Assembly (NCBI RefSeq): GCF_000373565.1
Contig: NZ_KB891798.1
Span: forward strand, 558,206-622,205
Reading direction: 5' to 3'
Length of the DNA stretch: 64,000 nt
Source: Streptomyces sp. HmicA12
GTDB lineage: Bacteria > Actinomycetota > Actinomycetes > Streptomycetales > Streptomycetaceae
In this document: one piece after another, positions 8,393 through 17,250 of the stretch
Numbering within the stretch: position 1 is the stretch's first letter
How the letters are laid out: each line of letters opens with the position of its first letter
Notes under the pieces: generated by a model
Told to the model about the DNA's origin: nothing
Seen by the model: the letters and a program-made list of their open reading frames with translations, nothing else
The model's database searches: none
Made by a program: the position numbers and the translations under genes

Positions 8393-8446
8393 ATGAACGC
8401 TGTATCAACGTGGGTGCTCCCCCTTCCCATCACGGCCGGCGATTGA
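8393..8446 (+). CDS. Short leader peptide ORF (17 codons)
   Basis: MNAVSTWVLPLPITAGD is preceded by GAGGAGGTGAGACCC, one of the strongest ribosome-binding sites in the window. It ends 55 bases before the hydrolase ATG at 8502. The arrangement (strong translation signal, very short ORF, stop just upstream of an enzyme gene) fits a leader peptide or small protein. No attenuator hairpin was worked out by eye. Confidence 0.45.
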   Translation: MNAVSTWVLPLPITAGD

Positions 8447-8501
8447 CGTAGGTGTCGCCGGGAGCGCCTCGACAACAAGGCACTCCTGAAAGGCAACACC
8501 T

Positions 8502-9269
8502 ATGCACTCTCTGCAGTTCACCGCCGAGTCGTCGTCGAACGGCGTGGTCGAACGCGACTTCGTCGTGGGCGGCGTCCCCGGCGTTCTCTGGTCGCCGGTT
8601 TCCGGCGCAGCTGATCGCGCACCCCTGGTCCTGATGGCCCACGGCGGCGGAAACCACAAGAAGCATCCGGCGATGTCCGGCCGTGCCCGTCTCCTCGTGA
8701 CCGGCTGTGGCTTGCGCGTCGCTGTCATCGACGCGCCCGGTCACGGCGACCGGCCGCGCACGACGCACGACGAGGCGGAGATCGCCGAGCTGTTCCGGGC
8801 GCGGGCGGCGGGCGAGCCGGAAGGCCCGATCGTCGTGCGCTACAACGCCCACCTGGCGGAGCTTGCCGTGCCCGAGTATCAGGCGACCCTGGACGCCCTC
8901 CAGGAACTCCCGGAGATCGGCACCGACGGGCCGGTCGGCTTCTGGGGCATCAACATGGGCACCGCGATCGGCATACCGTTCGTGGCGAACGAGCCCAGGA
9001 TCACCGCCGCGGTCTTCGGCCAGCACTGGCCCGATGTCCTGGCCGAGAAGGCGAAGCAGATCACCATCCCGATCGAGTTCGACCTGCAGTGGGACGACGA
9101 GCACATCTCGCGCGAGGAGGGTCTCGCGCTGTTCGACGCCTTCGCTTCAAAGGAGAAGTCGTTGCACGTGAACTCGGGTAAGCACAAGGAGCTGCCCCGG
9201 TTCGAGGCCGACAGCGCGGTCCGGTTCTTCGCCCGGCACTTCGGCCGGCCGATCACCTCGCCGGCCTGA
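8502..9269 (+). CDS. Alpha/beta hydrolase with Asn at the nucleophile position
   Basis: A 255-residue alpha/beta-hydrolase-fold protein. It has the oxyanion segment PLVLMAHGGGNHKKHP, a strand AVIDAPGHGDRP, the nucleophile elbow VGFWGINMGTAIGIP and a late SGKHKELPRFE histidine region. Homologues carry GxSxG at the elbow. Here the serine is asparagine (AAC at about 8953), so the canonical ester-hydrolysing triad should be broken. It follows the short leader ORF and its 3' end overlaps the stop of the IS5 relic by 17 bp on the other strand. Confidence 0.75.
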   Translation: MHSLQFTAESSSNGVVERDFVVGGVPGVLWSPVSGAADRAPLVLMAHGGGNHKKHPAMSGRARLLVTGCGLRVAVIDAPGHGDRPRTTHDEAEIAELFRARAAGEPEGPIVVRYNAHLAELAVPEYQATLDALQELPEIGTDGPVGFWGINMGTAIGIPFVANEPRITAAVFGQHWPDVLAEKAKQITIPIEFDLQWDDEHISREEGLALFDAFASKEKSLHVNSGKHKELPRFEADSAVRFFARHFGRPITSPA

Positions 9270-10232
9270 CGTGCGCGGTTGCGGCGTCCGGCTTGCCAGC
9301 CGGGCGCCGCGACCGCGGCCCCGGGGTGAGGCTGCGTATCCAGATGATGGATCCGCGTAGTTGGAGCCCCGCCATGTAGCTCGCGGGCGTCTTGTCGTAG
9401 CGCGTGGCCAGGCCCCGCCATGCCCGAATCTTGTTGATGCAGCGTTCCACCGTGTTGCGCTCCTTGTACTGCTCAGCGTCATGTGACACCGGTCGACCGC
9501 CGTCCCTGCCTCGCTTCTTACGATTCGCAGCCTGATCGGCCTTCTCCGGGATGACCGCCTTGATCCCGCGTCTGCGCAGGTAGGCGCGGTTCGCCCGCGA
9601 GGAGTACGCCTTATCGGCAGCAACCGCGTCCGGTCGGGTGCGCGGACGGCCCACCGGCCCGCGCACCTTGACCTTCTCCAATACCGCGACGAACCGGGGG
9701 CTGTCGGCGGCCTGCCCAGGCGTGAGCACGAACGCCAGCGGGCGGCATCGCCGGTCTGCCGCGAGGTGGACCTTGCTGGTCAGCCCACCGCGCGAGCGGC
9801 CCAGCGCCGCCGCCTTGAGCCGGGCCCGGCGGCGCCGACGCAGCCGTCGGCGCTCGGCCCGCTCGGACTCACAGGTCGGCGAGTCGACGGTCGCCGGGGC
9901 GGTTTGCCCGGTTTCCGTGGCCCCTTTTCCCGCGCCGCGGCCTCTTCCAGGGCCGCCAGGACCTCCGGTTCCACCACCATCCCAGCCGCGTCGTGATGGG
10001 CGCGGGCCACCGTGGAGTCCACGCTGACCAGGGACATGTCGGCCTGGCGGCGCCGCGCGGCCTCGGCGATCATCCCCTCCATCAGCGCGGCGAACATGCC
10101 GACGTCGCGCCACCGGGTGAAGCGGCCGTAGACCGTCTGCCAGGCCCCGAACTCCTCTGGCACCTCTCGCCATTGGCTGCCAGTGCGGAACCGCCAGATG
10201 ACGCCCTCGAACTGCTCTCGCAGGCGCTGCGG
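9253..10232 (-). pseudogene. IS5-family element (two overlapping transposase ORFs), 5' truncated
   Basis: The first ORF contains EQFEGVIWRFRTGSQWREVP, then TRWRDVGMFAALMEG and SLVSVDSTVARAHHDAAG with the first catalytic Asp. The second ORF contains GRSRGGLTSKVHLAADRRCR, DAVAADKAYSSRANRAYLR (second Asp) and ERNTVERCINKIRAWRGLATR (Glu). The frames overlap near 9920-9930, where GGGAAAAGGGG would permit the -1 shift used by this IS group. About 35-45 N-terminal residues are missing: at about 10232 the sequence becomes the IS256 transposase on the opposite strand. Confidence 0.75.
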
Positions 10233-11475
10233 CTGGTAGGCCGGGCCCAGGCCGAGGGCCTGCAGCTGACCGGCGAGGGCGGGCTGCTGCAGCAACTGAC
10301 CAAGCGACTGCTGGAGTCCGCCCTGGAAGGCGAGATCACCGACCACCTCGGCTACGACAAGCACGACGCGGCCGGCAAGAACGGCGGCAACTCCCGCAAC
10401 GGCAAACGCTCCAAGACCGTGCTGACCGACGTCGGCCCGGTGGAGATAACCGTGCCCCGCGACCGCGACGGCTCCTTCGAACCGAAGATCGTCAAGAAGC
10501 GGCAGAAGCGCCTGACCGGCGTCGACGAGATGGTCATCTCACTGGCCGCGAAGGGCCTGACCACCGGCGAGGTCCAGGCCCACCTGGCCGAGGTCCATGG
10601 CGCCGAGGTCTCCCGCCAGACCATCTCCACCATCACCGACAAGGTCCTCCAGGGCATGGCCGAATGGCAGAGCCGGCCGCTCGACGCCGTCTATCCGGTG
10701 CTTTTCATCGACGCCATCCACGTGAAGATCCGCGACGGTGCGGTCGCGAACCGACCCGTCTACGTGGCCCTGGCAGTCACCGCCGAGGGCCGGCGGGAAA
10801 TCCTGGGGCTGTGGGCCGGCGACGGCGGCGAGGGTGCCAAGCACTGGATGCATCTCCTCACCGAGATCAAGAACCGCGGCGTCGGCGATGTGCTCATGCT
10901 GGTCTGCGACGGGCTCAAGGGGCTGCCCGAGGCGGTGGAGACGGTTTGGCCCCGCACGATCGTGCAGACTTGCGTGGTGCACCTGCTGCGGAACTCCTTC
11001 CGCTATGCCGCCCGCCAGGACTGGGACAAGATCGCTCGCCTGCTCAAGCCCGTCTACACCGCCGCCACCGAGGAGGCAGCCCTGGACCGGTTCGCGGAGT
11101 TCGCCGATGCCTGGGGCCGGAAGTATCCCGCGATCGTGAAGCTGTGGGAGAACGCCTGGGAGGAGTTCACTCCGTTCCTGCGGTTCGACACCGAGATCCG
11201 CCGCATCGTCTGCACGACGAACGCGATCGAGTCCGTGAACGCCCGCATCCGTCGGGCGGTCAAGGCCCGCGGACACTTCCCCGACGAGCAAGCCGCCCTG
11301 AAATGTGTCTACATGGCAATTATGTCCCTCGATCCCACCGGCAAGGGACAGGCCCGCTGGACCATGCGCTGGAAGACCGCGCTGAACGCCTTCGACATCA
11401 CCTTCGACGGCCGCCTGACGGCAGCTCGTCAGTAAGTACAACAGCCCCAGTTACACCGCTCGTTTGACAATCCCG
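10233..11475 (+). mobile_element. IS256-family element, left end truncated; transposase reading frame to 11435
   Basis: From LVGRAQAEGLQLTGEGGLLQ the frame is a near-complete mutator-type (IS256) transposase. It has HLGYDKHD, VEITVPRDRDGSFEPKIVKK, the first Asp in PVLFIDAIHVKIRDG, VLMLVCDGLKGLPEA (second Asp), and IVCTTNAIESVNARIRR (Glu). It ends LTAARQ, stop at 11435. The first about 20 residues and the left inverted repeat are missing. The open frame upstream of about 10233 is antisense IS5 sequence. The right terminus is probably at 11475, where TTTGACAATCCC ends. Confidence 0.75.
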
Positions 11476-11775
11476 TTGTTCGCTGACTGGGCAGGGGGCA
11501 GCGGGATCCGACGAAGCGCGAGCGGTCGCTTCCGGAGCCACAACAGCCGCTGTCGGCCGGTCGAGGTGGTAGGTGGCTCCACTGATGGCAACCTTTGAAT
11601 CTCCCCAGGTGGCGCTCTCTCAGGGGCCAGACCTGCTCAGTTGATCTCCCCAAGGGCGGGGACGTGTTTTCTGCGTCCTGACGCGGACCAGAACATCGCA
11701 TCCAGGGAGCCGGTCTGACGCTGTCGAGCTTGGTGCGCGTGGCCTACGCTCGGTACTCGATCGCAAGGGGGCTGA

Positions 11776-11952
11776 GTGGGTTTCTGGGTGGGCTTTGCGC
11801 TGATCATCTTCGTCGTTCCGTTGGGCGCGTTCGTTGCCCGCTGGTTGGAGGACGCCGGCAAGAAGTCTCGGGCCAGGACGGCGGTCGTCGTCGGGTACTG
11901 GTCGGTGCTGGCGGTCGCGGTGGGGTTGGTCGTCAGAGGCTGGGGCGCATGA
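11776..11952 (+). CDS. Small membrane protein (58 residues), two helices
   Basis: A GTG start at 11776 has AAGGGG seven to eight bases upstream. The product reads VGFWVGFALIIFVVPLGAFV, then ARWLEDAGKKSRARTAVVV and a second helix GYWSVLAVAVGLVVRGWGA. Both helices are strongly hydrophobic and joined by a basic loop. The reading frame is GC-skewed like a real gene although very short. No family was recognised. The 300 bp upstream (from the IS256 end) hold nothing I can identify. Confidence 0.5.
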   Translation: MGFWVGFALIIFVVPLGAFVARWLEDAGKKSRARTAVVVGYWSVLAVAVGLVVRGWGA

Positions 11953-12554
11953 CACCGCCCCCCGCCGCTTCGAAACAGGCGGCGGTGACGATGGTGCACT
12001 GGACAGGGGCAGCCCCGGCTGTCGTTGCCGACAGCAACCGATTGGGGAACGAAGAGCATCACTGGCCGGTTTCACGGATTCTCATCACCACCACCGGACA
12101 GTGATCAGCGGGAACCTGTTCCGCGTCCGCACGGCTCGTTGAGAACCGCCCGAACATGGTCTCCCTGTGGGTCGAGCAATGGCGAACCGATCACTTAACG
12201 CGGCGATTGTCGTCGCCCAACAACCTTCGCCAGACGGAGCTCTCCCCGTTCCCAACCTACGTGGCCAGCGTCTTGGCTCGACGGCGGGTGTCGTCGGCGT
12301 CGTCCCCGTTCACGGGCTTCCGAAGCGCCCAGATCGCGCCCATACCTCCGACCGAGCCCACCGGAATCCTCAACGCCGAGTACGGCCTTGGCCCTTGAGG
12401 CTGCGGTTGGAGTGCCGACAGCCTCGGCACTTGACTGCGCAGTGTCGGCGAGTGTCGTTGCAGGCGAGATTCGATGTCGTTCTGGAGTGGGTGACGGACA
12501 TTTGGAGGCGTGATCGGGTTGTCGTGATCGTCAGGCTCCTGTGATGCTCGCCGC
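11953..12554. other. Intergenic stretch without a supported gene
   Basis: Base composition is lower in GC than the neighbours and all frames look non-coding. There is a short direct-repeat feel around 12410-12460 (gtcgGCgagtgtcg-type words), but no gene, IS end or hairpin that I can support. Confidence 0.4.
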
Positions 12555-12989
12555 ATGTGGCGCGAACAGATCCTCGACGTGATGGCAGAGGCGGAGCTTG
12601 CTGGGCCGGCGACCGGTGAGGCGTTGGCTGAGGTCGAGCGTGTGCTGGAGCAGCCGCTCCCCGCGGCTCTCTCGTCCCTGCTACGTGAATGCAATGGAGT
12701 GCGCGGGCCTTACGGCACCGACGTGGTGTGGAGTGCCGAGCGGATTGCGAAAGAGAACACGTCGTTCCGCGCGTCCGCGGACTTCGCCACGCTCTACATG
12801 CCCTTTGAGCCGCTGATGTTCTTCGGTGACAACAGTGGCGGAGATCAGTTCGCCTTTGTCAGGGTCCCGCTGCGTGACGACGTGTTCGTCTGGGATCACG
12901 AGACGGACGGGCGTGCCATGGTGGCGAACGGACTGGACGACTACCTGCGTCGAGCGTTGGAGGACTCCGGCGACTGGTGGAGGGACTGA
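12555..12989 (+). CDS. SMI1/KNR4 (SUKH) domain protein
   Basis: A 144-residue SUKH-superfamily protein. It shows LAEVERVLEQPLPAALSSLL with the conserved P-x-x-L near the N-terminus, ECNGVRGPYGTDVVWSAERI, PLMFFGDNSGGDQFAFVRVP (family F-G-x-x-G-x-G/D segment), VFVWDHETDGRAMVA and a C-terminal helix. SUKH proteins often act as immunity proteins to polymorphic toxins, but no toxin gene is adjacent, so that role is only possible. Start is the ATG at 12555. There is no clear ribosome-binding site, and an ATG at 12582 is an alternative. Confidence 0.75.
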   Translation: MWREQILDVMAEAELAGPATGEALAEVERVLEQPLPAALSSLLRECNGVRGPYGTDVVWSAERIAKENTSFRASADFATLYMPFEPLMFFGDNSGGDQFAFVRVPLRDDVFVWDHETDGRAMVANGLDDYLRRALEDSGDWWRD

Positions 12990-12994
12990 GCGCT

Positions 12995-13110
12995 CAGGCT
13001 TCGGGGTTTCGTCCATGCGGGCTTGAGCGTGAGCAAGGCGGTAGGACTTGCTTCCGGTCTCGATGATGCTGCCGCCCAAGGTGAGACGGTCGACGGTGGC
13101 GCACGGATGC
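12995..13110 (-). pseudogene. IS21 istB-like fragment (C-terminal)
   Basis: The minus frame reads ATVDRLTLGGSIIETGSKSY, then RLAHAQARMDE, closely resembling the C-terminal end of IS21 helper ATPase IstB (VDRLTF...ETGTxSYRL). Walker motifs are absent, so only the last 35-40 residues remain. The frame then runs on into the antisense of the SUKH gene. Confidence 0.55.
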
Positions 13111-13298
13111 CTACCGCCTCGTCGCCACCCGCGCCCGCGCAGAACAAGAGGTGTGCCATGCGTAGCCACAGGGCTGTTCGGGGCAGGTGAGGCCGGGGTG
13201 CCGTTCCGTTGTCAGTGACGGATGGCAGCATGGGGAGCTTGATCAGTTCCCGCTCCCTGGCGGAGTGGGGTGTCCCACGCTTGATTCGGAGTAATGCT

Positions 13299-13580
13299 AT
13301 GACTCGTAGTGAATTGGTGGCCGCGCTGGCCGAGCGCGCCGAGGTGACCCAGAAGGATGCCGACGCGATTTTGACGGCTTTCGCCGTGACGGTCGGCGAC
13401 GTGGTCGCCAAGGGCGATGAGAAGGTCACGATCCCTGGCTTCCTGTCCTTCGAGCGCACGCACCGTGCCGCGCGTGAGGGCCGCAACCCTGCCACGGGTG
13501 AGGCGATGACGATCCCCGCCGGCTACAGCGTGAAGGTGTCCGCGGGTTCCAAGCTCAAGGAAGCGGCCAAGGGCAAGTAA
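13299..13580 (+). CDS. hupA: HU family DNA-binding protein, HupA type
   Basis: A 93-residue histone-like protein: MTRSELVAALAERAEVTQKD, then VTVGDVVAKGDEKVTIPGFL and the DNA-binding arm RAAREGRNPATGEAMTIPAG, ending SAGSKLKEAAKGK. Length and ending match Streptomyces HupA, the short HU without the lysine-rich tail of HupS. HU homodimers bend and compact DNA. Start is the ATG at 13299. The longer ORF to 13209 has no homology. It stands as a single gene between IS relics, so it may be an extra HU copy acquired with accessory DNA. Confidence 0.88.
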   Translation: MTRSELVAALAERAEVTQKDADAILTAFAVTVGDVVAKGDEKVTIPGFLSFERTHRAAREGRNPATGEAMTIPAGYSVKVSAGSKLKEAAKGK

Positions 13581-13700
13581 GTCCACCGGCTTGCAGGGGC
13601 GGTTGCTCGGGTCTCCGAGTAGCCGCCCTTCACCGTGGCGACGAAGAATCTCGCGACTCGTATGACTGAGGTGTGGCGATCGGACGGTTCAGTGCGTGGT

Positions 13701-14654
13701 CTAGGTGTATTGACCTGTGAGGTTGGGGACGCGGCTGGCGGGTGGTTGGCCTGCGAGCGCGGTGTGTCCGCGGTGGTGATTGTAGGAGTGCAGCCAGTGC
13801 GGGAAGGCGTCGCGTCGTTCCTGCTCTGAGCGGTAGGGGCGGGCGTAGGCCCATTCGTCGAGCAGGGTGCGGTTGAGGTGTTCGACCTTGCCGTTGGTCT
13901 GGGGCCGGTAGGGCCGGGTTCGCTTGTGGGTGATCCCGGCCGCTGCCAGGGCATCGCGCCAGGTGCGGGAGCGATAGCAGCTGCCGTTGTCCGTCAGGAC
14001 GCGTTCGATGGTGATGCCCGCGCCGGTGAAGTAGGCGTGGGCCCGCTGCCAGAAGCCGGTCGCGGTGTCCTTCTTCTCGTCCGTGTGGATCTCGCTGTAG
14101 GCGAGGCGGGAGTGGTCGTCGACGGCGGTGTGGATGTAGCTGTAGCCGGCGTTGTTGCGGGTCTTGCGGCCCGCCTGGCGGCCCAGGGTCTTGTGTCCGC
14201 CGCCGTGGGGGATGTTGCCGAGTTTCTTGATGTCCACATGCACGAGTTCGCCGGGCCGTTCGCGTTCGTAGCGGCGTATGACCCGGCCGGTGGCGCGGTC
14301 CAGGTGGGTGAGGCGGGCCAGCCGGTAGCGGGTCAGCACCCGGTGGACGGTGGAGGGCACCAGGCCGAGCAGGTGTGCGATGCGGGCCGGTCCCCATCTG
14401 CGCAGGAGCCTGACCTTGATGATCCGGCGTTCGGTGCGGGTCGGTGTCCGGCGCGGGCTTGTGCGCGGGCGGGAGGAACGGTCGGACATCCCGGCTTCGC
14501 CGAACTGCCGGTAGCGCTCGGCCCATCGCCGGGCCGTGGTGGGTGAGACCTGGAAGCGTTCGGCGGCCCGCCGCAGCGGCCAGCGGTCCTCGACCACGCA
14601 GCGGGCCAGACGCAGCCGTCCGGTCTCGGTCAGGGGCGCATCACGGTGGACCAC
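13701..14654 (-). CDS. IS481-family transposase
   Basis: A 317-residue transposase from the GTG at 14654, with AAAGG upstream and homologues beginning VHRDAPLTETGRLRLARCVV. An N-terminal helix-turn-helix (RRAAERFQVSPTTARRWAER) is followed by the rve core: VHVDIKKLGNIPHGG (Asp), RVLTDNGSCYRSRTW (Asp) and NGKVEHLNRTLLDEWAY (Glu). All three acidic residues are present and the frame is intact, so the element may be active. Candidate short inverted repeats (gaggttg-ggacg) occur near 13718-13731 and 14748-14760 but are weak. Confidence 0.85.
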   Translation of the reverse strand: MVHRDAPLTETGRLRLARCVVEDRWPLRRAAERFQVSPTTARRWAERYRQFGEAGMSDRSSRPRTSPRRTPTRTERRIIKVRLLRRWGPARIAHLLGLVPSTVHRVLTRYRLARLTHLDRATGRVIRRYERERPGELVHVDIKKLGNIPHGGGHKTLGRQAGRKTRNNAGYSYIHTAVDDHSRLAYSEIHTDEKKDTATGFWQRAHAYFTGAGITIERVLTDNGSCYRSRTWRDALAAAGITHKRTRPYRPQTNGKVEHLNRTLLDEWAYARPYRSEQERRDAFPHWLHSYNHHRGHTALAGQPPASRVPNLTGQYT

Positions 14655-14711
14655 GAGGGCCTTTCTGTTGGTGTAGATGTCGCAATCCACACCGAACCGG
14701 AAGGCCCTCAC

Positions 14712-15229
14712 CCGTTCAAGATCCCTCAGCCGAGACCTGCCTCACCCGTCCACAACCTCCCCGGACAGAACAGCTAGGGCTCCACCGCGCACTGGTTCCC
14801 ACGAACCGGCCGGCCGCTCTCCTGTCGGTGGGAGGCGAGGATCGCGGCCGACGGGCATGACGGCTGGGGGTCTGCAGCACGAGCGGGGCAGCGGCCTGTC
14901 AGCCATGGCTGGGGCGGTGGCAGACACAACGGCCAGGGCCCTGGACCGTGCGGCCTGTGCGCCCGGCCCTGTGCCCAAGCCGTATGTCCTGGTGTACGAC
15001 CCGCCCTGGGGCGGGATCGCACTGCTGGTGTTGTTTCCGGGCGCTGGGGGCGACGACGTCCGACCCGAAGCGGTGCTGGAGCTTCAGGCCTCAGACTCAG
15101 GCTTCGCTCCCGTTCCCGGGAGCGAGCAAGCTCCCGGCCGAACTGCCCGTGGAGTTCGTCGGGAACCTCGAACTCCGTGGCCGAACTGATGGGTCGCCGA
15201 CTGGCGGCCCATGGATTGATGGGCGGGCT
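14712..15229. other. Intergenic stretch between IS481 and an IS3 relic
   Basis: No recognised gene. A plus frame (about 14857-15189) reads VPKPYVLVYDPPWGGIALLV and could be the relic of a small protein. A hairpin TCGCTCCC...GGGAGCGA lies at 15104-15125. Confidence 0.35.
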
Positions 15230-15545
15230 TGCTGGCCGGAGCGCTCCTACGGCCCCGCGGTATCCCAGTGCCGGGTGTCGTCGCTGGCGGTTGTAGAAGA
15301 TTTCGATGAACTCGGAGGTGCCGTTGGCCAGTTCGACACGGGTCTTGCACCGCTGGCGATTGAGCAGCTCGATCTGCATCGAGGACCAGAACGGTTCCAT
15401 CACCGCGTTGTCCAGGCGCCCCCGCCCGCGAAGCCCAGGAGCTCCGTCGTCCGGCTTCGGTGCGCCATCTCGCGCCGCGGCGCCTCGCTGTGGCATGCCC
15501 AACTGCCCAGTGCTGTCGAAGTGGTGGCGTGCCGACAAGCGTCGG
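15230..15545 (-). pseudogene. IS3-family transposase (OrfB) C-terminal fragment
   Basis: The frame reads LDNAVMEPFWSSMQIELLNR, then TRVELANGTSEFIEIFYNRQ and RRHPALGY, the conserved end of IS3 OrfB with the catalytic Glu region (D-N-A-x-x-E-x-F-W). The first two catalytic aspartates are gone, and upstream sequence is degenerate. Confidence 0.7.
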
Positions 15546-15583
15546 ATGTAACCTCACCTCCAATCCAGAGAGAAAGAGTCATC

Positions 15584-16522
15584 ATGGCGACGCGGATTGA
15601 CTTCACCTTCGGCGACGACGGAAGCCGGGAGCACGTCGTGCTCTCGTCCGACCAGCTCGCCCGAGTGCTGGCCGGCGTACTGCGGGGTGAGGTGCTGCTG
15701 TCCGACCAGGTCGGGCCCGGTGAACTGTGGCGGGACATCGCAGCCGTGACCGAGCTGCTGGAGCGCCTGGAGGACTGGCGGGAGAGAGCCGTCGTGGCGG
15801 TGGACGAGACCGGCGCCGTGGACCGGGACGCCCTGGGCATCGCCGCGAAGATGGGCGCGGCCAGGCTGTACGAGCTGCTGGAACGGCACGGCCGTCCGCG
15901 CAACCAGACGCGGCTGACGCAGGTGGAGGCGTTGGAGAGCCGGGTGACCAGTGAGGACGGAGAGTGGGACCCGGTCCGCGTCGTCGACACCATGAGCAGC
16001 TACGGCTGGGACATCGACGACAAGCGGGCCCGCGCGCTGCTGCGCACGCTGAGCGAGCAAGAGGTGCTGGAGAAGATTCCGGGCCGAGGCGGACGCGCCG
16101 TCTACCGGATCCCCGGCGCTCGGGACTGGCTGTACTGCCTGGACCCGGAGCTCAACTCGATCGATGGCGGTCCCGCCACTCCGGCGCGAGTGGCGAGGAT
16201 GGCGCGTGAGAAGTCCGGTCCGACCTGGTGGTGGCTCGGGAGGCCGCTGACCAAGATGAGGGACGGCGACCGGCTGTGGTTCTACTTCGGCGGGGTCGAA
16301 GCAAAGGTCGCGGCGATGGCGCACGTGAAGTCGTCGCCGCGCCCGGCGTCGGCCGATACGGGCAAGCCGTACGAGGTCGAGGCAACCCTGGACCCGGAGG
16401 CGACCGCGGCTCTGCGCAAGTCGCCAGTACGGCTGGAGGAGATGGAGCAGCAGCACCCGCAGGGATGCGGGCAGATGCGCGCGTCGGACGCGAAGTTGGC
16501 CTCCACGCGTGCCGGCCTCTGA
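15584..16522 (+). CDS. Winged-helix plus EVE/PUA-like domain protein
   Basis: A 312-residue protein starting MATRIDFTFGDDGSREHVVL. The ATG at 15584 follows AGAGAGAAAGAG. An N-terminal helical part is followed by a winged-helix-like segment (RLYELLERHGRPRNQTRLTQ ... RALLRTLSEQEVLEKIPGRG, about 95-185) and then GPTWWWLGRPLTKMRDGDRL, WFYFGGVEAKVAAMAHV, typical of EVE/PUA-like folds that read modified bases. Upstream sequence in the open frame belongs to the IS3 relic. It converges with the UDG-like gene at 16564, 41 bp apart. I infer a nucleic-acid-recognition role. The exact function is unknown. Confidence 0.6.
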   Translation: MATRIDFTFGDDGSREHVVLSSDQLARVLAGVLRGEVLLSDQVGPGELWRDIAAVTELLERLEDWRERAVVAVDETGAVDRDALGIAAKMGAARLYELLERHGRPRNQTRLTQVEALESRVTSEDGEWDPVRVVDTMSSYGWDIDDKRARALLRTLSEQEVLEKIPGRGGRAVYRIPGARDWLYCLDPELNSIDGGPATPARVARMAREKSGPTWWWLGRPLTKMRDGDRLWFYFGGVEAKVAAMAHVKSSPRPASADTGKPYEVEATLDPEATAALRKSPVRLEEMEQQHPQGCGQMRASDAKLASTRAGL

Positions 16523-16563
16523 CCGCTGCTTGCCGGGCGAGCACCGCACCGCGGTGTGCGCGC

Positions 16564-17250
16564 TCAGCTCTGGAGCGCGTGCTCGATCCGCTCGAAGTCC
16601 TCGGGGCTGAAGTTGCCCCGGCTGATCACCGCGTTCCGCGGTGACTTCGGCGTCACCACGTTCGGATACGACGCCAGCTCCGGCACGGCAATCCTCCAGG
16701 TGTCCGCGATGCGCCCGAGAACGATCACCGCGTTGCGGGCGATGGCGCGGCGCACCAGGTGGAAGGCGAAGGACTGGGAGGGCAGCGTGTACGGGATCGG
16801 CCGCCACGCCCGCGAGTGGTAGCCGTGGAACTGCACGGCGAGGAGCTTCCTGGAGAGCTCGTCGACGCTGTACCCCTGCTTCGTCAGATCGTTCAGGATT
16901 CGGGACCACCACAGGCGGCCCGGATGCTCCTTGTCGGCGTCCGTCAGGAAGTGGTTGGGCGTCCCGCCGGCGTTGGCGATGTTCTGCAGGGTCCGCTCGG
17001 TCACGCCGGGCCGGGCGTAGGCGGCCGGATCCCCGTCGCGCACACCTGGGTTGGCCAGCAGCATGACCAGGGGCGCGTGGTGGAGGCCGGAGAACGGTTC
17101 CGGCGGGAGCGTCAGGTCGAGCCGGTACGTCGCGCGCGAGCCGCCCTCGGTCTCGGCGAGGGCCTGCAAGTGAGGCAGGTCTTCAGGGACGGCGTACGGT
17201 GCGCTCCTCGTCGCGCGCGCCCACGGGTTGAGCACCTGATCCACCGCCAT
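16564..17250 (-). CDS. Uracil-DNA-glycosylase-like hypothetical protein
   Basis: A 228-residue protein from the ATG at 17250 (MAVDQVLNPWARATRS). It has APLVMLLANPGVRDGDPAAY, like the N-P-G motif of the UDG superfamily, then WWSRILNDLTKQGYS, FHGYHSRAWRPIPYTLPSQS, and a late VTPKSPRNAVISRGNFSPED, in the place where UDGs carry H-P-S-P. The match is partial: the final His is Lys here, so activity is uncertain. Homologues occur as hypothetical proteins in Streptomyces. Residues before MAVDQV in the longer ORF (to 17442) are basic and unconserved. Confidence 0.55.
   Translation of the reverse strand: MAVDQVLNPWARATRSAPYAVPEDLPHLQALAETEGGSRATYRLDLTLPPEPFSGLHHAPLVMLLANPGVRDGDPAAYARPGVTERTLQNIANAGGTPNHFLTDADKEHPGRLWWSRILNDLTKQGYSVDELSRKLLAVQFHGYHSRAWRPIPYTLPSQSFAFHLVRRAIARNAVIVLGRIADTWRIAVPELASYPNVVTPKSPRNAVISRGNFSPEDFERIEHALQS

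Noticed and set aside
9993..10232. N-terminal extension of the IS256 transposase frame
   Set aside because: These codons are the antisense of the IS5 transposase and do not match IS256 proteins. The open frame across the junction is an accident of fusion.
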